From: an uncultured Kordiimonas sp.
GTDB lineage: Bacteria > Pseudomonadota > Alphaproteobacteria > Sphingomonadales > Kordiimonadaceae
Length of the DNA: 64,000 nt
Direction of reading: 5' to 3'
Assembly (NCBI GenBank): GCA_947503575.1
Contig: CANNDZ010000001.1
Span: 496,001-560,000 of the forward strand
Every line of letters starts with the position of its first letter. Position 1 is the first letter of the stretch. The position numbers and the translations under genes were made by a program. The notes below the pieces were generated by a model. The model was not told the DNA's origin, did no database searches, and saw only the letters and a list, made by a program, of their open reading frames with translations. Positions 1 to 8,274 of the stretch are shown here, one piece after another.

Positions 1-321
1 CAGCTCAGGGTCCACTTCGTCCAGGCTTTTGGGTTTGTCCTGGCTTTTGGGCGCAGCGTAATAATAGATGTCGTTATAATCGATTTTGGGGTAATCAACC
101 TTTGCCCAGTCGGGCTCTTCCATTTTCAGCCACGCGCGGTATGCCTTCAGCCGCCACTCCAGCATCCATTCCGGCTCTTTTTTCTTGGCCGAAATAAAGC
201 GCACAATGTCCTCAGACAAGCCTTTGGGGGCCATGTCCATATCGACATCGGTAACGAAGCCATACTTATATTCGCCGGTGATTTCGGCGACGTGGTCCTG
301 GGTTTCCTGAGTGCCCGCCAT
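1..321 (-). CDS. sufB: Fe-S cluster assembly scaffold SufB (N-terminal part only)
   Basis: The first 107 residues of SufB; the gene runs off the left edge of the window. SufB is the scaffold subunit of the cytoplasmic SufBCD complex, on which Fe-S clusters are built. The N-terminus carries family-typical segments such as YKYGFVTD, KGLSEDIV, KKEPEWMLEWRLKAY and KVDYPKIDYNDIYYY. The ATG at 321 has AAGGAG nine bases upstream. It lies 79 bases downstream of the Rrf2-type regulator on the same strand, so the two are probably one operon. The catalytic and ligand cysteines of the C-terminal domain are outside the window. Confidence 0.93.
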   Translation of the reverse strand, partial: MAGTQETQDHVAEITGEYKYGFVTDVDMDMAPKGLSEDIVRFISAKKKEPEWMLEWRLKAYRAWLKMEEPDWAKVDYPKIDYNDIYYYAAPKSQDKPKSLDEVDPEL

Positions 322-400
322 GGGGGTCAGCTCCTTGTTTTTGTGTCCGGTCTTGTTTGCTTTTTTTCAGGGCGTTTCCCTGACTGGGTATGACCGGGGG

Positions 401-859
401 TTAGTTTGCTGTGGCGGCTTGCGCCTCGAATTGTGCGGCAAGTTCTTCGCCGGTCATGGGTGTGATCAGCGACGCCAATGTTACATTTTCAAGGGCACCA
501 CGAACCGCTCCGTTAATGACCTGCCATTTCGGCCGCATGAAACAAATCTCGGTGTAGCCGCAGTTCGTATTATCTTGTGGTTCGGTGCAGTGGGTCAGGG
601 CTATGGGTCCGTCGATTGCTTCCACAATATCAGCGACTGTGATGTCGGCCACACCGCGCGCAAGAGCAAACCCGCCCTTGAGGCCTCGGTGAGATACCAA
701 AAGGTTACCGCGACCCAGTGCATTAAGTATCTTCGATACGGTGGGTACAGGAATGCCGGTGCTGGCAGACAGGCCCTGAGCGCTCACGCGGTCTGGCGCG
801 TTGGCAACCTCGCACATCAGTACAACAGCATAGTCGGCAAGATTTGTGAGCCGTATCAT
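401..859 (-). CDS. Rrf2/IscR-family Fe-S-sensing regulator of the suf operon
   Basis: A 152-residue Rrf2-family transcription factor. The N-terminal winged helix-turn-helix (about residues 1-80) begins MIRLTNLADYAV and contains the wing signature RGLKGGF, as in IscR and the SUF regulators. Cys91, Cys100 and Cys106 form the CX8CX5C array that holds a [2Fe-2S] or [4Fe-4S] cluster in this family; Cys16 is an extra cysteine. It directly precedes sufB, so it most likely represses or tunes suf expression according to Fe-S status. A palindrome resembling an IscR type-1 site lies 49 bases upstream of its start, which suggests autoregulation. Whether it is the IscR orthologue proper or a SUF-specific paralogue cannot be decided here. 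Confidence 0.9.
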   Translation of the reverse strand: MIRLTNLADYAVVLMCEVANAPDRVSAQGLSASTGIPVPTVSKILNALGRGNLLVSHRGLKGGFALARGVADITVADIVEAIDGPIALTHCTEPQDNTNCGYTEICFMRPKWQVINGAVRGALENVTLASLITPMTGEELAAQFEAQAATAN

Positions 860-907
860 TGGTGTAGCCCTTTCCGTAAGGATCGAAGAGTGACTGATTT
901 AAATATA

Positions 908-922
908 TGACTAAAAAAGTCA
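908..922 (-). promoter_or_regulatory. IscR/Rrf2-type operator candidate upstream of the suf regulator
   Basis: A perfect inverted repeat TGACT-AAAAA-AGTCA. The core GACT-N5-AGTC matches the E. coli IscR type-1 consensus core (GACTRWWWYAGTC) at all but one position. On the minus strand the repeat starts with TTGACT, so it overlaps a possible -35 element; no convincing -10 was found at the standard spacing. It sits 49 bases upstream of the Rrf2 start, a sensible place for autorepression. Confidence 0.6.
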
Positions 923-1085
923 AGATTACATATGGGAGGTATTTGCAGCGGAGTCAATCAACTTCGCCTGAGTAAGCAAAATGGGGTACCAAAGGTTTGT
1001 ATCCCGACACAATATGCTGTGACAATTTGGCGACAGGTTTATGTCAGGTCACGATGTTGTCGCTGACTTGATCAAAGGGTAATTC

Positions 1086-1226
1086 ATGGCATGGCTTATC
1101 CGTCTTTTTGCACAGGTCTTCGTCCCTTTTTTGCAATTCTTCGTAAATTTTTGGTCGTTTTTCGTCTCTTTTTGCTGGCGTTTGCATGGTTTTTTCACGC
1201 TGGCGAACGGTTTCTTCATCGTGTAG
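1086..1226 (+). CDS. Possible 46-residue Phe-rich membrane peptide
   Basis: A short ORF starting ATG-GCA-TGG behind AAAGGG (about 8 bases upstream) and ending TAG 10 bases before the E1 alpha start. Thirteen of its 46 residues are phenylalanine, with further Trp, Leu and Val, so the product would be one very hydrophobic segment. It begins MAWLIRLFAQVF. I do not recognise a family. Its position and ribosome-binding site suggest a leader peptide or a small membrane protein co-transcribed with the E1 genes. The opposite strand is also open here and would give a Lys/Glu-rich peptide, so coding strand and reality are uncertain. Confidence 0.35.
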   Translation: MAWLIRLFAQVFVPFLQFFVNFWSFFVSFCWRLHGFFTLANGFFIV

Positions 1227-1236
1227 GGGTAAAACC

Positions 1237-2130
1237 ATGAGCAAAACTGCCTTACATCACTATCAGCGTTGCTGCTTTATTCGCGCTTTTGAATCTGCGA
1301 TCGCCACTCAAGCCGCGGCGGGGAATGTGCCTGGTCTTGTGCATCTCAGCACCGGATCAGAAGTGGCGGATGTGGTGCTCGCCAGCCATTTGGACAGCCG
1401 CCTTGATCAAGTGACGGGATCACACAGAAGCCATGGCATTGCACTGGCATGCGGCGCAGAACCCCTTGAAGTTGCAAAAGAAATTCTCGGTAAAGAAGGC
1501 GGTCTCTCGGATGGTCTTGGCGGCACACAGCATTTGATTGCCCCGGAGGCAGGCTTCCTGACCTCTAACGGTATTGTGGGCGCACAGGTGCCAATGGCGG
1601 CTGGAGCCGCCTTAAGCGCCAAAACCCGGGCTGACGGCGGTATTGGTGTTGCGGTCTTTGGCGATGGTGCTGCCAATCAGGGCGCGGTACTGGAGACAAT
1701 GAACCTCGCTGTTGTTCTCAAATTACCGATGCTTTTTGTTATGTATAACAATGGCATGGCACAAACTACAGCGGCCGCCACCGCGACGGGAGGTAGCCTT
1801 ATCGCGCGCTCGGAAAGCTTTGGCCTCGAAGCCTACACGACCGATAGTGCCGATTACGCCGACTGTATCAGGGTGTTTGGAAAAGCGGTACAAACTGCGC
1901 GCCGGGGCACCGCCGCATGTGTTGATGTGGCCGTCACACGCGATCACGGCCATTATTTTGGCGATGGGGACGCCGATGATTTTCAAGCATCAACAGCAAT
2001 GAAGTCTCTAGAAAAATATATTTTAAATCAAAGCATTAGCCTTGATTCGTTGACCGCAGCCAAAAACAGGGCGCAGGAAGATGCAGTCGCGGTTGTTGCG
2101 CAAGCTGCCGCAGGGGCCGCCGATGGTTAA
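1237..2130 (+). CDS. 2-oxoacid (pyruvate/acetoin-type) dehydrogenase E1, alpha subunit
   Basis: A 297-residue thiamine-diphosphate-dependent E1 alpha subunit. The ThDP motif is clear: GDGAANQG followed about 25 residues later by the NN of VMYNNG. The family segments HRSHG, NGIVGAQVPMAAGAA and RDHGHY are also present. With E1 beta it would decarboxylate a 2-oxo acid or acetoin. The frame is open upstream to 1186, but the ATG at 1237 is preferred because the protein then starts where family members do. The stop overlaps the E1 beta start by 8 bases, implying translational coupling. No E2 or E3 gene is nearby, so substrate and partner complex are unknown. Confidence 0.85.
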   Translation: MSKTALHHYQRCCFIRAFESAIATQAAAGNVPGLVHLSTGSEVADVVLASHLDSRLDQVTGSHRSHGIALACGAEPLEVAKEILGKEGGLSDGLGGTQHLIAPEAGFLTSNGIVGAQVPMAAGAALSAKTRADGGIGVAVFGDGAANQGAVLETMNLAVVLKLPMLFVMYNNGMAQTTAAATATGGSLIARSESFGLEAYTTDSADYADCIRVFGKAVQTARRGTAACVDVAVTRDHGHYFGDGDADDFQASTAMKSLEKYILNQSISLDSLTAAKNRAQEDAVAVVAQAAAGAADG

Positions 2131-3121
2131 GCGGGACATGACACTTCAGCAGGCCCTTAATCAGGCGCTGCACCAAATGATGGCAGAAAACGACAGCGTT
2201 GTTTGCATTGGTGAAGACATTGCGGTGAGCGGCGGCGTCTTCGGCGTAACCGGCGGCCTGGCAGAGCGGTTTGGCAACGCCCGGGTAATTGACACCCCCA
2301 TATCAGAAACCGCCTTTGTCGGCATGGCTGTAGGGGCGGCCATGACTGGCCTTAAGCCCATGGTAGAATTAATGTTTTGCGACTTTGCCGGTGTTTGTTT
2401 TGACCAGATTTTAAACCAAGCTGCTAAGGCGCGTTTTCTATCAAATAATCGGCTTGAGCTGCCGCTGATCATCCGCACCACCATGGGCGCAGGGGATGGG
2501 TCCGGGGCGATGCATAGCCAAAGCCTTCATGGGCTTTTTGCCTGCATACCGGGGCTTACCGTTGTGTGCCCGTCCACACCTGCGGATGCCGCCGGCCTGC
2601 TAAAGGCATCGTTTGCCAGCGCCGACCCCGTGGTATTCATGGAAAACAAACAGCTTTACACTACGACGGGGCCGGTTGGCGAAGACCTGCCAGTTGTCCC
2701 GCTGGGTAAAGCCGCCCTTGTGCGGGCTGGCGGCGATGTTACTGTCGTTGCTGCAAGCGCCATGGTGCAACAGGCACTCAAGGCCGCGAGCGCTTTGGAA
2801 AGTGGCGGCGTCTCGGTTGCGGTGATTGACCCCCGCACCATCAAACCCCTGGACATCGACACCATCATTACCAGCGTAGAAAAAACAGGCCGGTTGCTGG
2901 TGGTGGATGAAGGTGCCGCTTACGGTGGATTTGCGGACGCGGTTATCGCGCAGGTTACACAAGGTGCCTTTGAGTTTTTGCGATCAAAACCGGGCAAATT
3001 AACGCCGCCGGATACACCGGTGCCTTACGCCGTGCTTGCTGAGCAAGCATGGTTGCCAGGCGCAAAAGACATTGAAAAAGCAGTGCTGAACATGATGGAT
3101 CAAAACAATGACAACACCTGA
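2123..3121 (+). CDS. 2-oxoacid (pyruvate/acetoin-type) dehydrogenase E1, beta subunit
   Basis: A 332-residue transketolase-like E1 beta subunit. It shows the GEDIAVSGGVFGVTGGL start of the pyrimidine-binding domain, DTPISETAFVG with the glutamate that activates ThDP, the HSQS segment, and a C-terminal transketolase domain (GDVTVVAAS, DPRTIKPLD, VDEGAAYGGF). The ATG at 2123 lies inside the end of E1 alpha; an in-frame earlier start at 2081 would overlap more and extend past the usual N-terminus. Its own end overlaps the b561 gene by 14 bases. The tight packing argues that the two E1 subunits and the cytochrome are made together, which is unusual for this family. Confidence 0.86.
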   Translation: MVKRDMTLQQALNQALHQMMAENDSVVCIGEDIAVSGGVFGVTGGLAERFGNARVIDTPISETAFVGMAVGAAMTGLKPMVELMFCDFAGVCFDQILNQAAKARFLSNNRLELPLIIRTTMGAGDGSGAMHSQSLHGLFACIPGLTVVCPSTPADAAGLLKASFASADPVVFMENKQLYTTTGPVGEDLPVVPLGKAALVRAGGDVTVVAASAMVQQALKAASALESGGVSVAVIDPRTIKPLDIDTIITSVEKTGRLLVVDEGAAYGGFADAVIAQVTQGAFEFLRSKPGKLTPPDTPVPYAVLAEQAWLPGAKDIEKAVLNMMDQNNDNT

Positions 3122-3785
3122 AAAGAAAACCATTCGCGTTTGGGATGTGCCGGTGCGATTGTTTCACTGGACGCTGGCGACCCTGTTTGCGCTGTCGGCC
3201 TATTCGGCGTTTCAGGACAAGTTCGGCATTTATGCCGACATGCATTTTTATTCCGGCTACACAATTCTGATTTTGGTCACATGGCGCATTTTGTGGGGTT
3301 TTTTCGGTAGCAAAACTGCGCAATTCAAAACCTTTGTCAAAGGCCCCTCTGCCATTCTGAAAAACATAAAACAGCTTTTCAATTACGACGAAGATCACAC
3401 GGTTGGCCACAAAGCGCTGGGCGCGGTATCGGTGATGCTGGTTTTGTTGCTGTTGTTGATGCAAGCCAGTTTTGGGCTTTTTGCAAGCGACGGCATGATT
3501 TTTTCTGGCCCGCTTTCGGACGAAGTTTCCAGTAATTTGCGCGGCTTTTTCACCCGCTGGCACAAAGACATCGGCCTCGTGTTGCTGGGCCTCGTGCTAC
3601 TGCATCTGCTGGCAATCGCCTATTATGGCATGTTTAAAGGCGATGACCTGGTCACGCCCATGATCACTGGCAAAAAGCGGGTTGCCAGCCATGTTGAAGA
3701 ACCGACCCGCAAGCCAGCATGGCGCGCCGCGCTGTTCTTTCTGTTGGCGGGTGGCTTGGTCTGCACTCTTGTTTTTGTGCTGTAG
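3108..3785 (+). CDS. Cytochrome b561-type di-haem membrane protein
   Basis: A 225-residue inner-membrane protein of the bacterial cytochrome b561 / hydrogenase-type cytochrome b family. It starts VWDVPVRLFHW, the family hallmark that carries the first haem-ligand histidine. Further histidines lie in the hydrophobic segments (DMHFYSG, VGHKALG, RWHKDIG, LLHLLA), consistent with two b haems and four helices, and a fifth hydrophobic stretch closes the protein. Such proteins pass electrons between the quinone pool and periplasmic c-type cytochromes; a convergent cytochrome c' gene follows directly, a common pairing. The ATG overlaps the end of E1 beta. Confidence 0.85.
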   Translation: MTTPEKKTIRVWDVPVRLFHWTLATLFALSAYSAFQDKFGIYADMHFYSGYTILILVTWRILWGFFGSKTAQFKTFVKGPSAILKNIKQLFNYDEDHTVGHKALGAVSVMLVLLLLLMQASFGLFASDGMIFSGPLSDEVSSNLRGFFTRWHKDIGLVLLGLVLLHLLAIAYYGMFKGDDLVTPMITGKKRVASHVEEPTRKPAWRAALFFLLAGGLVCTLVFVL

Positions 3786-3792
3786 CGACAAA

Positions 3793-3818
3793 AAAAGGCG
3801 CCTCAAAAGGCGCCTTTT
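3793..3818. terminator. Bidirectional rho-independent terminator between b561 and cytochrome c'
   Basis: A perfect 10-base-pair stem AAAAGGCGCC / GGCGCCTTTT with a 6-base loop, flanked by A runs on the left and T residues on the right. It therefore works in both directions between the two convergent genes. Confidence 0.88.
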
Positions 3819-3838
3819 GAGCCTAATGGCGTAATCGC

Positions 3839-4321
3839 CTAATCAGCTTTGTATTTATCGTGGCACGATTTGCAGTGGCCAACAGCCTTGCGGAAAGCGG
3901 GTGTGATCTGCGCCATGTCACCGGACTGGGCCGCTTCAGCGAAAGCCGCTGTATCGGTTTCCAGTTCATCCAGTCTGGACGCAAAATCCTCCCAGTTTGC
4001 CCACACATCATCTTTGGCCTGCGTATGACCGTCCATGCCGCGTGTATCTTTTTCAAAGGCATCTTTTGTCATGGTTGCCGTTGTCGCCATAATTTGGGCC
4101 AGCGGTGCGTAATGATCAGGGTGTTCAACATTTCCCTGAAAGTTTTGAAGGATGCTTTTGATCGCGTAGCTAAAGTGCTCCATCACGTCATGCCGATACT
4201 GCGACTCAGCAAAACGCTTGTCTCCCTCATCATCTGCTAAAACAGATGATCCGGCCATCGGCACCAACAGGCTACCTGTTACTGCAACAGCCAATAGTTT
4301 TTTGGTAAAAAGGCGTGTCAT
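3839..4321 (-). CDS. Cytochrome c' (class II c-type cytochrome)
   Basis: A 160-residue secreted protein with an N-terminal signal peptide (MTRLFTKKLLAVAVTGSLL, cleavage near residue 29) and a single haem motif CKSCH at residues 150-154, near the C-terminus as is typical of class II cytochromes c. The body is helical and Met/Ala-rich, as expected of the four-helix bundle. Cytochromes c' bind NO and CO in the periplasm and are often linked to NO resistance or to b561 partners. The ATG has GGGAGAG six bases upstream. It is convergent with the b561 gene and shares its terminator. Confidence 0.88.
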   Translation of the reverse strand: MTRLFTKKLLAVAVTGSLLVPMAGSSVLADDEGDKRFAESQYRHDVMEHFSYAIKSILQNFQGNVEHPDHYAPLAQIMATTATMTKDAFEKDTRGMDGHTQAKDDVWANWEDFASRLDELETDTAAFAEAAQSGDMAQITPAFRKAVGHCKSCHDKYKAD

Positions 4322-4451
4322 ACCACTCTCCCTTATTATTGTTCCCGCTCGAACACAATGTTAGCTGGTGCCAGCACAAGTGCAAGCCCGAACCTGAAAA
4401 GGCCCGTTAAAAAGGTGATCGCTTTTCTGATGGTAACGCTTCTAACAAGAC

Positions 4452-4868
4452 CTAAAGAATAGGCGGGCGTGGTGTTTGACGCCGGTCGCGGCGCGGAGGC
4501 TGGGCCTGATACGCTTCGGCGCAGTGGCGTGCACAATAAGGCATGCCGGGTTCGGACGGTTTACCGCAGAAATGGAAATCCGGGTCGCCAGGGTGACCAA
4601 TAGGCCATTTGCACATGCGGTCCGTCAGGTCCAAAAGGGTAACAAGTTTCTTGTCGCTTTTCTTGGCGACAGGTTTTGGCGCAGCCTTTTTCTTATCCGA
4701 ATCTGTTTTTACGGGCGATGGCCTGGATTTCAGGCCCAGCCGGTGCGCCTTACCAATAACAGCATTACGGGTAACCCCTTCGCCAAGCTCTTTTGCGATC
4801 TGACTTGCGCTCAAGCCATCATCCCATAGTTTCCGAAGCTTTTCGATGCGGTCTTCCGTCCAGGCCAT
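4452..4868 (-). CDS. gcrA: GcrA cell-cycle regulator
   Basis: A 138-residue GcrA-family protein. The N-terminal DNA-binding helix-turn-helix (residues 1-50) reads MAWTEDRIEKLRKLWDDGLS, then the ELG..VTRNAVIGKAHRLGL segment, the unmistakable family signature. A basic Lys/Pro linker follows, and then a C-terminal cysteine-containing region (CKWPIGHPGD, FCGKP, YCARHC) that in Caulobacter GcrA binds sigma-70. GcrA works with the DNA methyltransferase CcrM to activate promoters carrying methylated GANTC, and is essentially limited to Alphaproteobacteria. GAAGGA lies about 7 bases before the ATG. Three GANTC sites cluster just upstream. Confidence 0.95.
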   Translation of the reverse strand: MAWTEDRIEKLRKLWDDGLSASQIAKELGEGVTRNAVIGKAHRLGLKSRPSPVKTDSDKKKAAPKPVAKKSDKKLVTLLDLTDRMCKWPIGHPGDPDFHFCGKPSEPGMPYCARHCAEAYQAQPPRRDRRQTPRPPIL

Positions 4869-4918
4869 GAAGGTATCCTTCTTATGTCAGCGATTGGTTT
4901 GCTGGTATTGATTTACTC

Positions 4919-4942
4919 GAATCGATAGACGAGTCGAGATTC
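4919..4942. promoter_or_regulatory. Cluster of three GANTC (CcrM) sites in the gcrA promoter region
   Basis: GAATC at 4919-4923, GAGTC at 4931-4935 and GATTC at 4938-4942 fall within 24 bases, about 50-75 bases upstream of the gcrA start and about 100 bases before the divergent permease gene. GANTC is the CcrM methylation target and the GcrA-dependent promoter mark, so methylation state could set the timing of gcrA and perhaps of the divergent gene. Confidence 0.65.
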
Positions 4943-5040
4943 GCACATCTTATATCTTCTTGAGGCCCCCCTTGCCAAGACCTCATGTCTGCCCATATGA
5001 AGGGACCCTCATTTTTACACGCATTCGGAGCAGTTCCGCC

Positions 5041-5865
5041 GTGACAGAAACCGACAATTCACGCTATCCGGACTTGGGCACCCGCACGATTGGCCAGGTA
5101 AACTGGATCGGCCTTCAGACGCTGTATCTAAAAGAAACCCGCCGCTTCATGAAGGTTTGGGCCCAGACTCTGGCAGCACCGGCAGTGACCACCATTTTGT
5201 TTATGGTGATTTTCTCCCTCGCGCTGGGTGGCCGTGGCCGCATGGTAGCAGATATGCCTTACGGCCAGTTTTTGGCACCAGGTCTGATTGCAATGTCGAT
5301 CTTGCAAAACGCTTTTGCCAACACAAGCTCATCGATTCTTATCGCCAAAGTGCAAGGCAATATTGTTGATACTTTGATGCCGCCCCTGTCCGCGCTTGAG
5401 CTAACAATCGGGTTTGCCCTCGGGGGTGTAACCCGCGGTGTACTGGTAGGGTGTTCTGTTGGCTTTGCCTTTGTTCTGATGCCGGGCGTTGACATGGCGG
5501 TCGCTAACCTGTGGGCGGTTATTTATTTTGCGTTGGCCGCCAGCACCATGTTGTCCCTAATGGGGGTTCTTACTGGCGTTTGGGCGGAAAAGTTTGATCA
5601 TTCTGCCGCCGTCACAAATTTTGTCATCGCGCCGCTTAGCCTGCTGTCAGGCACCTTTTATTCGGTTGAACGCCTGAGTGAAGGTTGGCAGATATTTTCC
5701 AGTATCAACCCGTTTTTCTACCTGATTGATGGTTTTAGATACGGGTTTATTGGCCGCGCAGACAGCGATCTGACGATCGGCGTTACCTTCACGCTATTGA
5801 TCAATCTTGCGCTGATGTTCGCCGTTTATCAGGTGTTTAAAAAAGGCTACCGGCTGAAAGCCTGA
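5041..5865 (+). CDS. ABC-2 type transporter permease (NodJ/YadH-like)
   Basis: A 274-residue inner-membrane protein with six predicted membrane segments and the ABC-2 family signature region LSLLSGTFYSVERL..GWQIFSSINPFFYLIDGFRYGF. Such permeases pair with a separate ATPase and export drugs, polysaccharides or lipids. The frame extends upstream to a TTG at 4960, but the GTG at 5041 (CGGAGCA upstream, then VTETDNSRYPD) gives a normal N-terminus and is preferred. No ATPase gene is adjacent, so its partner is encoded elsewhere. It is divergent from gcrA and shares the GANTC-rich spacer. The substrate is unknown. Confidence 0.82.
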   Translation: MTETDNSRYPDLGTRTIGQVNWIGLQTLYLKETRRFMKVWAQTLAAPAVTTILFMVIFSLALGGRGRMVADMPYGQFLAPGLIAMSILQNAFANTSSSILIAKVQGNIVDTLMPPLSALELTIGFALGGVTRGVLVGCSVGFAFVLMPGVDMAVANLWAVIYFALAASTMLSLMGVLTGVWAEKFDHSAAVTNFVIAPLSLLSGTFYSVERLSEGWQIFSSINPFFYLIDGFRYGFIGRADSDLTIGVTFTLLINLALMFAVYQVFKKGYRLKA

Positions 5866-6109
5866 TGGCAGGCAGGGTGAAGCTTCGTAAGCCTGTTTCC
5901 CCCTCATAAAATTGCCTGCTAAGGGCGCGGAAAATCTTGGCTCCGTGGCATTGACATCGTCATTTTAGAGGAGCATGTTGACCGCGTTATGGCCGGTGCA
6001 GCAGCGCGCCGGCCCGAGCATTTTAACCCACGTTTTTCAAGTAGCCGGATGGCACTTGTCCCCCCGCAACTTTTTTGAAGTACCCGGGATCTTTTGAGGG
6101 AGAGAGACC
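5866..6109. other. Intergenic leader region before argD with a stem-loop
   Basis: A 244-base gap without a convincing gene. It holds a short stem-loop at 6038-6058 (CAAGT-a-GCC, loop GGAT, GGC-ACTTG) followed by a C run, then ACTTTTTTGAAGT and CCCGGG close to the argD ribosome-binding site. These could fold in the argD leader RNA, but no known riboswitch or arginine operator is recognisable. Confidence 0.4.
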
Positions 6110-7300
6110 TTGATCACACCTTTGATGCCAACATATGCCCGTCAGCCTGTCGCATTCGAGCGCGGCGAAGGCATGTATTTGTACGACACGGATGGCAAAA
6201 AATATCTGGATTTCTATTCCGGCATTGGGGTGATGTGCCTGGGTCACAGCCACCCAAGTCTTGTGAAGGCCCTGCAGGAACAAGGGTCCAAGCTTTGGCA
6301 TACGGCGAACACATACCGTATTCCCGAAGGCGAAAGGTTCGCCGAGCGTCTTACCAATGCCTGCGTGGCGGATACGGTGTTTTTTGGTAACTCCGGTGCG
6401 GAAGCGATTGAATGCGCCATTAAGATGGTGCGCAAATATCATCATGATAAAGGCAACAAGGGTAAATATCGCCTGATCACCATGGCGTCGGCGTTTCATG
6501 GACGCACGCTTGCAGGGATCGCGGCAGCTGGCCAGGAAAAACTGACCAAAGGGTTTGAACCCTTGCCAGATGGATTTGATGTGGTGCCGTTCAATGACCT
6601 TGATGCCGTGAAAGCTGCAGTCGGCCCGGAAACAGGCGGCATTATGGTGGAGCCGGTTCAGGGTGAAGGCGGTATCCGCCCCATTCCGGTAGAGACAATG
6701 CAGGCGCTGCGCCAAATTTGTGATGAAAACGGCCTGTTGCTGGTGGCGGATGAAATCCAGTGTGGTATGGGGCGCACCGGCAAATTGTTTGCCTATGAAT
6801 GGTCCGGCATTGAACCCGATATCATTACAGCCGCCAAAGGTATTGGTGGCGGATTTCCGCTGGGTGCCTGCATGGCAACAGAAGAAGCGGCATCCGGCAT
6901 GGTGGTTGGCACGCACGGGTCAACATATGGTGGTAACCCGCTTGGCATGGCAGTGGGCAATGCGGTTCTTGATGAATTGTTGGCACCGGGCTTTTTCGAC
7001 CGGGTTATCGAAATGGGGGATATGCTCCATGGTCGGCTTGCGGCCCTGCAGCAACGCCATAGCGATTTGATCAGTGAAGTGCGCGGCAAAGGCCTGATGG
7101 CAGGCATTCGGGTGCCGGATATCCCAACCCGCGATATTGTTAGTGACCTGATCAGCCGGGGCTTCTGCCCCGCGGTCGCTGGTGACATGGTTGTACGTAT
7201 GTTGCCGCCGCTCATTTTGGATGAAAGTCATATTGATGAGGCGATGGACCATCTGGACGCAAGCCTGAATGATGTTCGTGCAAAGGCGAAAGCCAGCTAG
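6110..7300 (+). CDS. argD: Acetylornithine aminotransferase
   Basis: A 396-residue class III PLP aminotransferase. ArgD converts N-acetylglutamate semialdehyde to N-acetylornithine in arginine synthesis, and the enzyme often also acts on succinyldiaminopimelate. Features seen are the N-terminal MPTYAR and [41 protein letters not shown] with the PLP-ring aspartate, and [12 protein letters not shown], where Lys243 would bind PLP. The TTG at 6110 is chosen because GGGAGAGAG lies six bases upstream and related alphaproteobacterial ArgD proteins start with a similar MI-x-P-x-MPTY; an ATG at 6125 is the alternative. argF follows after 20 bases, so the two form an arginine operon. Confidence 0.93.
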   Translation: MITPLMPTYARQPVAFERGEGMYLYDTDGKKYLDFYSGIGVMCLGHSHPSLVKALQEQGSKLWHTANTYRIPEGERFAERLTNACVADTVFFGNSGAEAIECAIKMVRKYHHDKGNKGKYRLITMASAFHGRTLAGIAAAGQEKLTKGFEPLPDGFDVVPFNDLDAVKAAVGPETGGIMVEPVQGEGGIRPIPVETMQALRQICDENGLLLVADEIQCGMGRTGKLFAYEWSGIEPDIITAAKGIGGGFPLGACMATEEAASGMVVGTHGSTYGGNPLGMAVGNAVLDELLAPGFFDRVIEMGDMLHGRLAALQQRHSDLISEVRGKGLMAGIRVPDIPTRDIVSDLISRGFCPAVAGDMVVRMLPPLILDESHIDEAMDHLDASLNDVRAKAKAS

Positions 7301-7320
7301 AGCAGGGCGAGCAGCGTATC

Positions 7321-8262
7321 ATGTCAGCAGTCATTCCAAACAGTCATTTTATTGATCTGAAAGACCTTCCTGCAGAGGTGTTGCGGAATATCCTTGATAC
7401 CGCAAAATGCTGGAAAGCGGCGCGCACTAGCTTGCCTAAGGGCGCGGTGGATGACGGCGCGCCGCTGGCAGGGCATACGCTGGCGATGATTTTTGAAAAA
7501 TCTTCCACGCGGACGCGCATCAGCTTTGAAATGGCCATGCAGCAGCTTGGGGGCACCAGTGTTGTTTTGCAGGGCGGTAGCATGCAACTGGGACGCGGTG
7601 AATCGGTGGCGGATACTGCACGGGTTATGAGCCGGTATGTCGATGCGATCATGGTGCGGGCGAACGAGCATGACACTGTGCTGGAACTGGCTAAAGAGGG
7701 CAGCGTGCCGGTGATTAACGCGCTGACCGATCGGTCACACCCCTGCCAGTTGATTGCCGACATGTTGACCCTTGAAGACCATTTTGGCGACATGACAGGC
7801 CGCAAGGTCGCGTGGGTTGGTGATGGCAATAATGTTGCCACATCTTTCATTGAAGCGGCTGTTCGGTTCGGATTCAGCCTTACCCTTGCCTGCCCGGACG
7901 GGTTTCTGCCATCTGAAGCGGCGCTTGCCTGGGCCAAGGCAGAAGGCGGTGACATTGCGCTGACCAATGATCCGGTTGCTGCCGTGTGCGGGGCGTGTGC
8001 GGTGGTGGCGGATGCGTGGGTGTCGATGGGAGACGAGGATGTGGACGCGCGGATGCAGGCGCTCAGGCCGTATCAGGTTAACAGTGCCCTGATGGACCAT
8101 GCTGCTGATGATGCTGTTTTCCTGCACTGTTTACCGGCCCACCGGGGCGAAGAGGTCACCGCAGATGTAATTGATGGCCCGCGCTCTCTTGTATGGGATG
8201 AAGCTGAAAATCGGCTGCATGCGCAAAAGGCGATCCTTGCCTGGTGCATGGGTAAAATTTAA
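7321..8262 (+). CDS. argF: Ornithine carbamoyltransferase
   Basis: A 313-residue OTCase that joins carbamoyl phosphate to ornithine to make citrulline. The carbamoyl-phosphate motif STRTR is at residues 62-66, the motif HPCQ follows NALTDRS, and the ornithine/active-site motif HCLP is at 269-272. The length is normal for the anabolic enzyme. It lies between argD and hslO with gaps of 20 and 12 bases, forming a three-gene operon. Confidence 0.95.
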   Translation: MSAVIPNSHFIDLKDLPAEVLRNILDTAKCWKAARTSLPKGAVDDGAPLAGHTLAMIFEKSSTRTRISFEMAMQQLGGTSVVLQGGSMQLGRGESVADTARVMSRYVDAIMVRANEHDTVLELAKEGSVPVINALTDRSHPCQLIADMLTLEDHFGDMTGRKVAWVGDGNNVATSFIEAAVRFGFSLTLACPDGFLPSEAALAWAKAEGGDIALTNDPVAAVCGACAVVADAWVSMGDEDVDARMQALRPYQVNSALMDHAADDAVFLHCLPAHRGEEVTADVIDGPRSLVWDEAENRLHAQKAILAWCMGKI

Positions 8263-8274
8263 CAGGACCAACAG

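Noticed and set aside
311-910. Plus-strand ORF of 199 codons opposite the Rrf2 gene
   Set aside because: It is antisense to a clear Rrf2 regulator, has a Cys/Gly/His-rich composition unlike real proteins, and has no family-like segment.
1044-1244. Minus-strand charged ORF opposite the Phe-rich ORF
   Set aside because: Its Lys/Glu/Arg richness is the expected mirror of the Phe-rich plus-strand codons. The plus-strand ORF has the better ribosome-binding site and spacing to E1 alpha.
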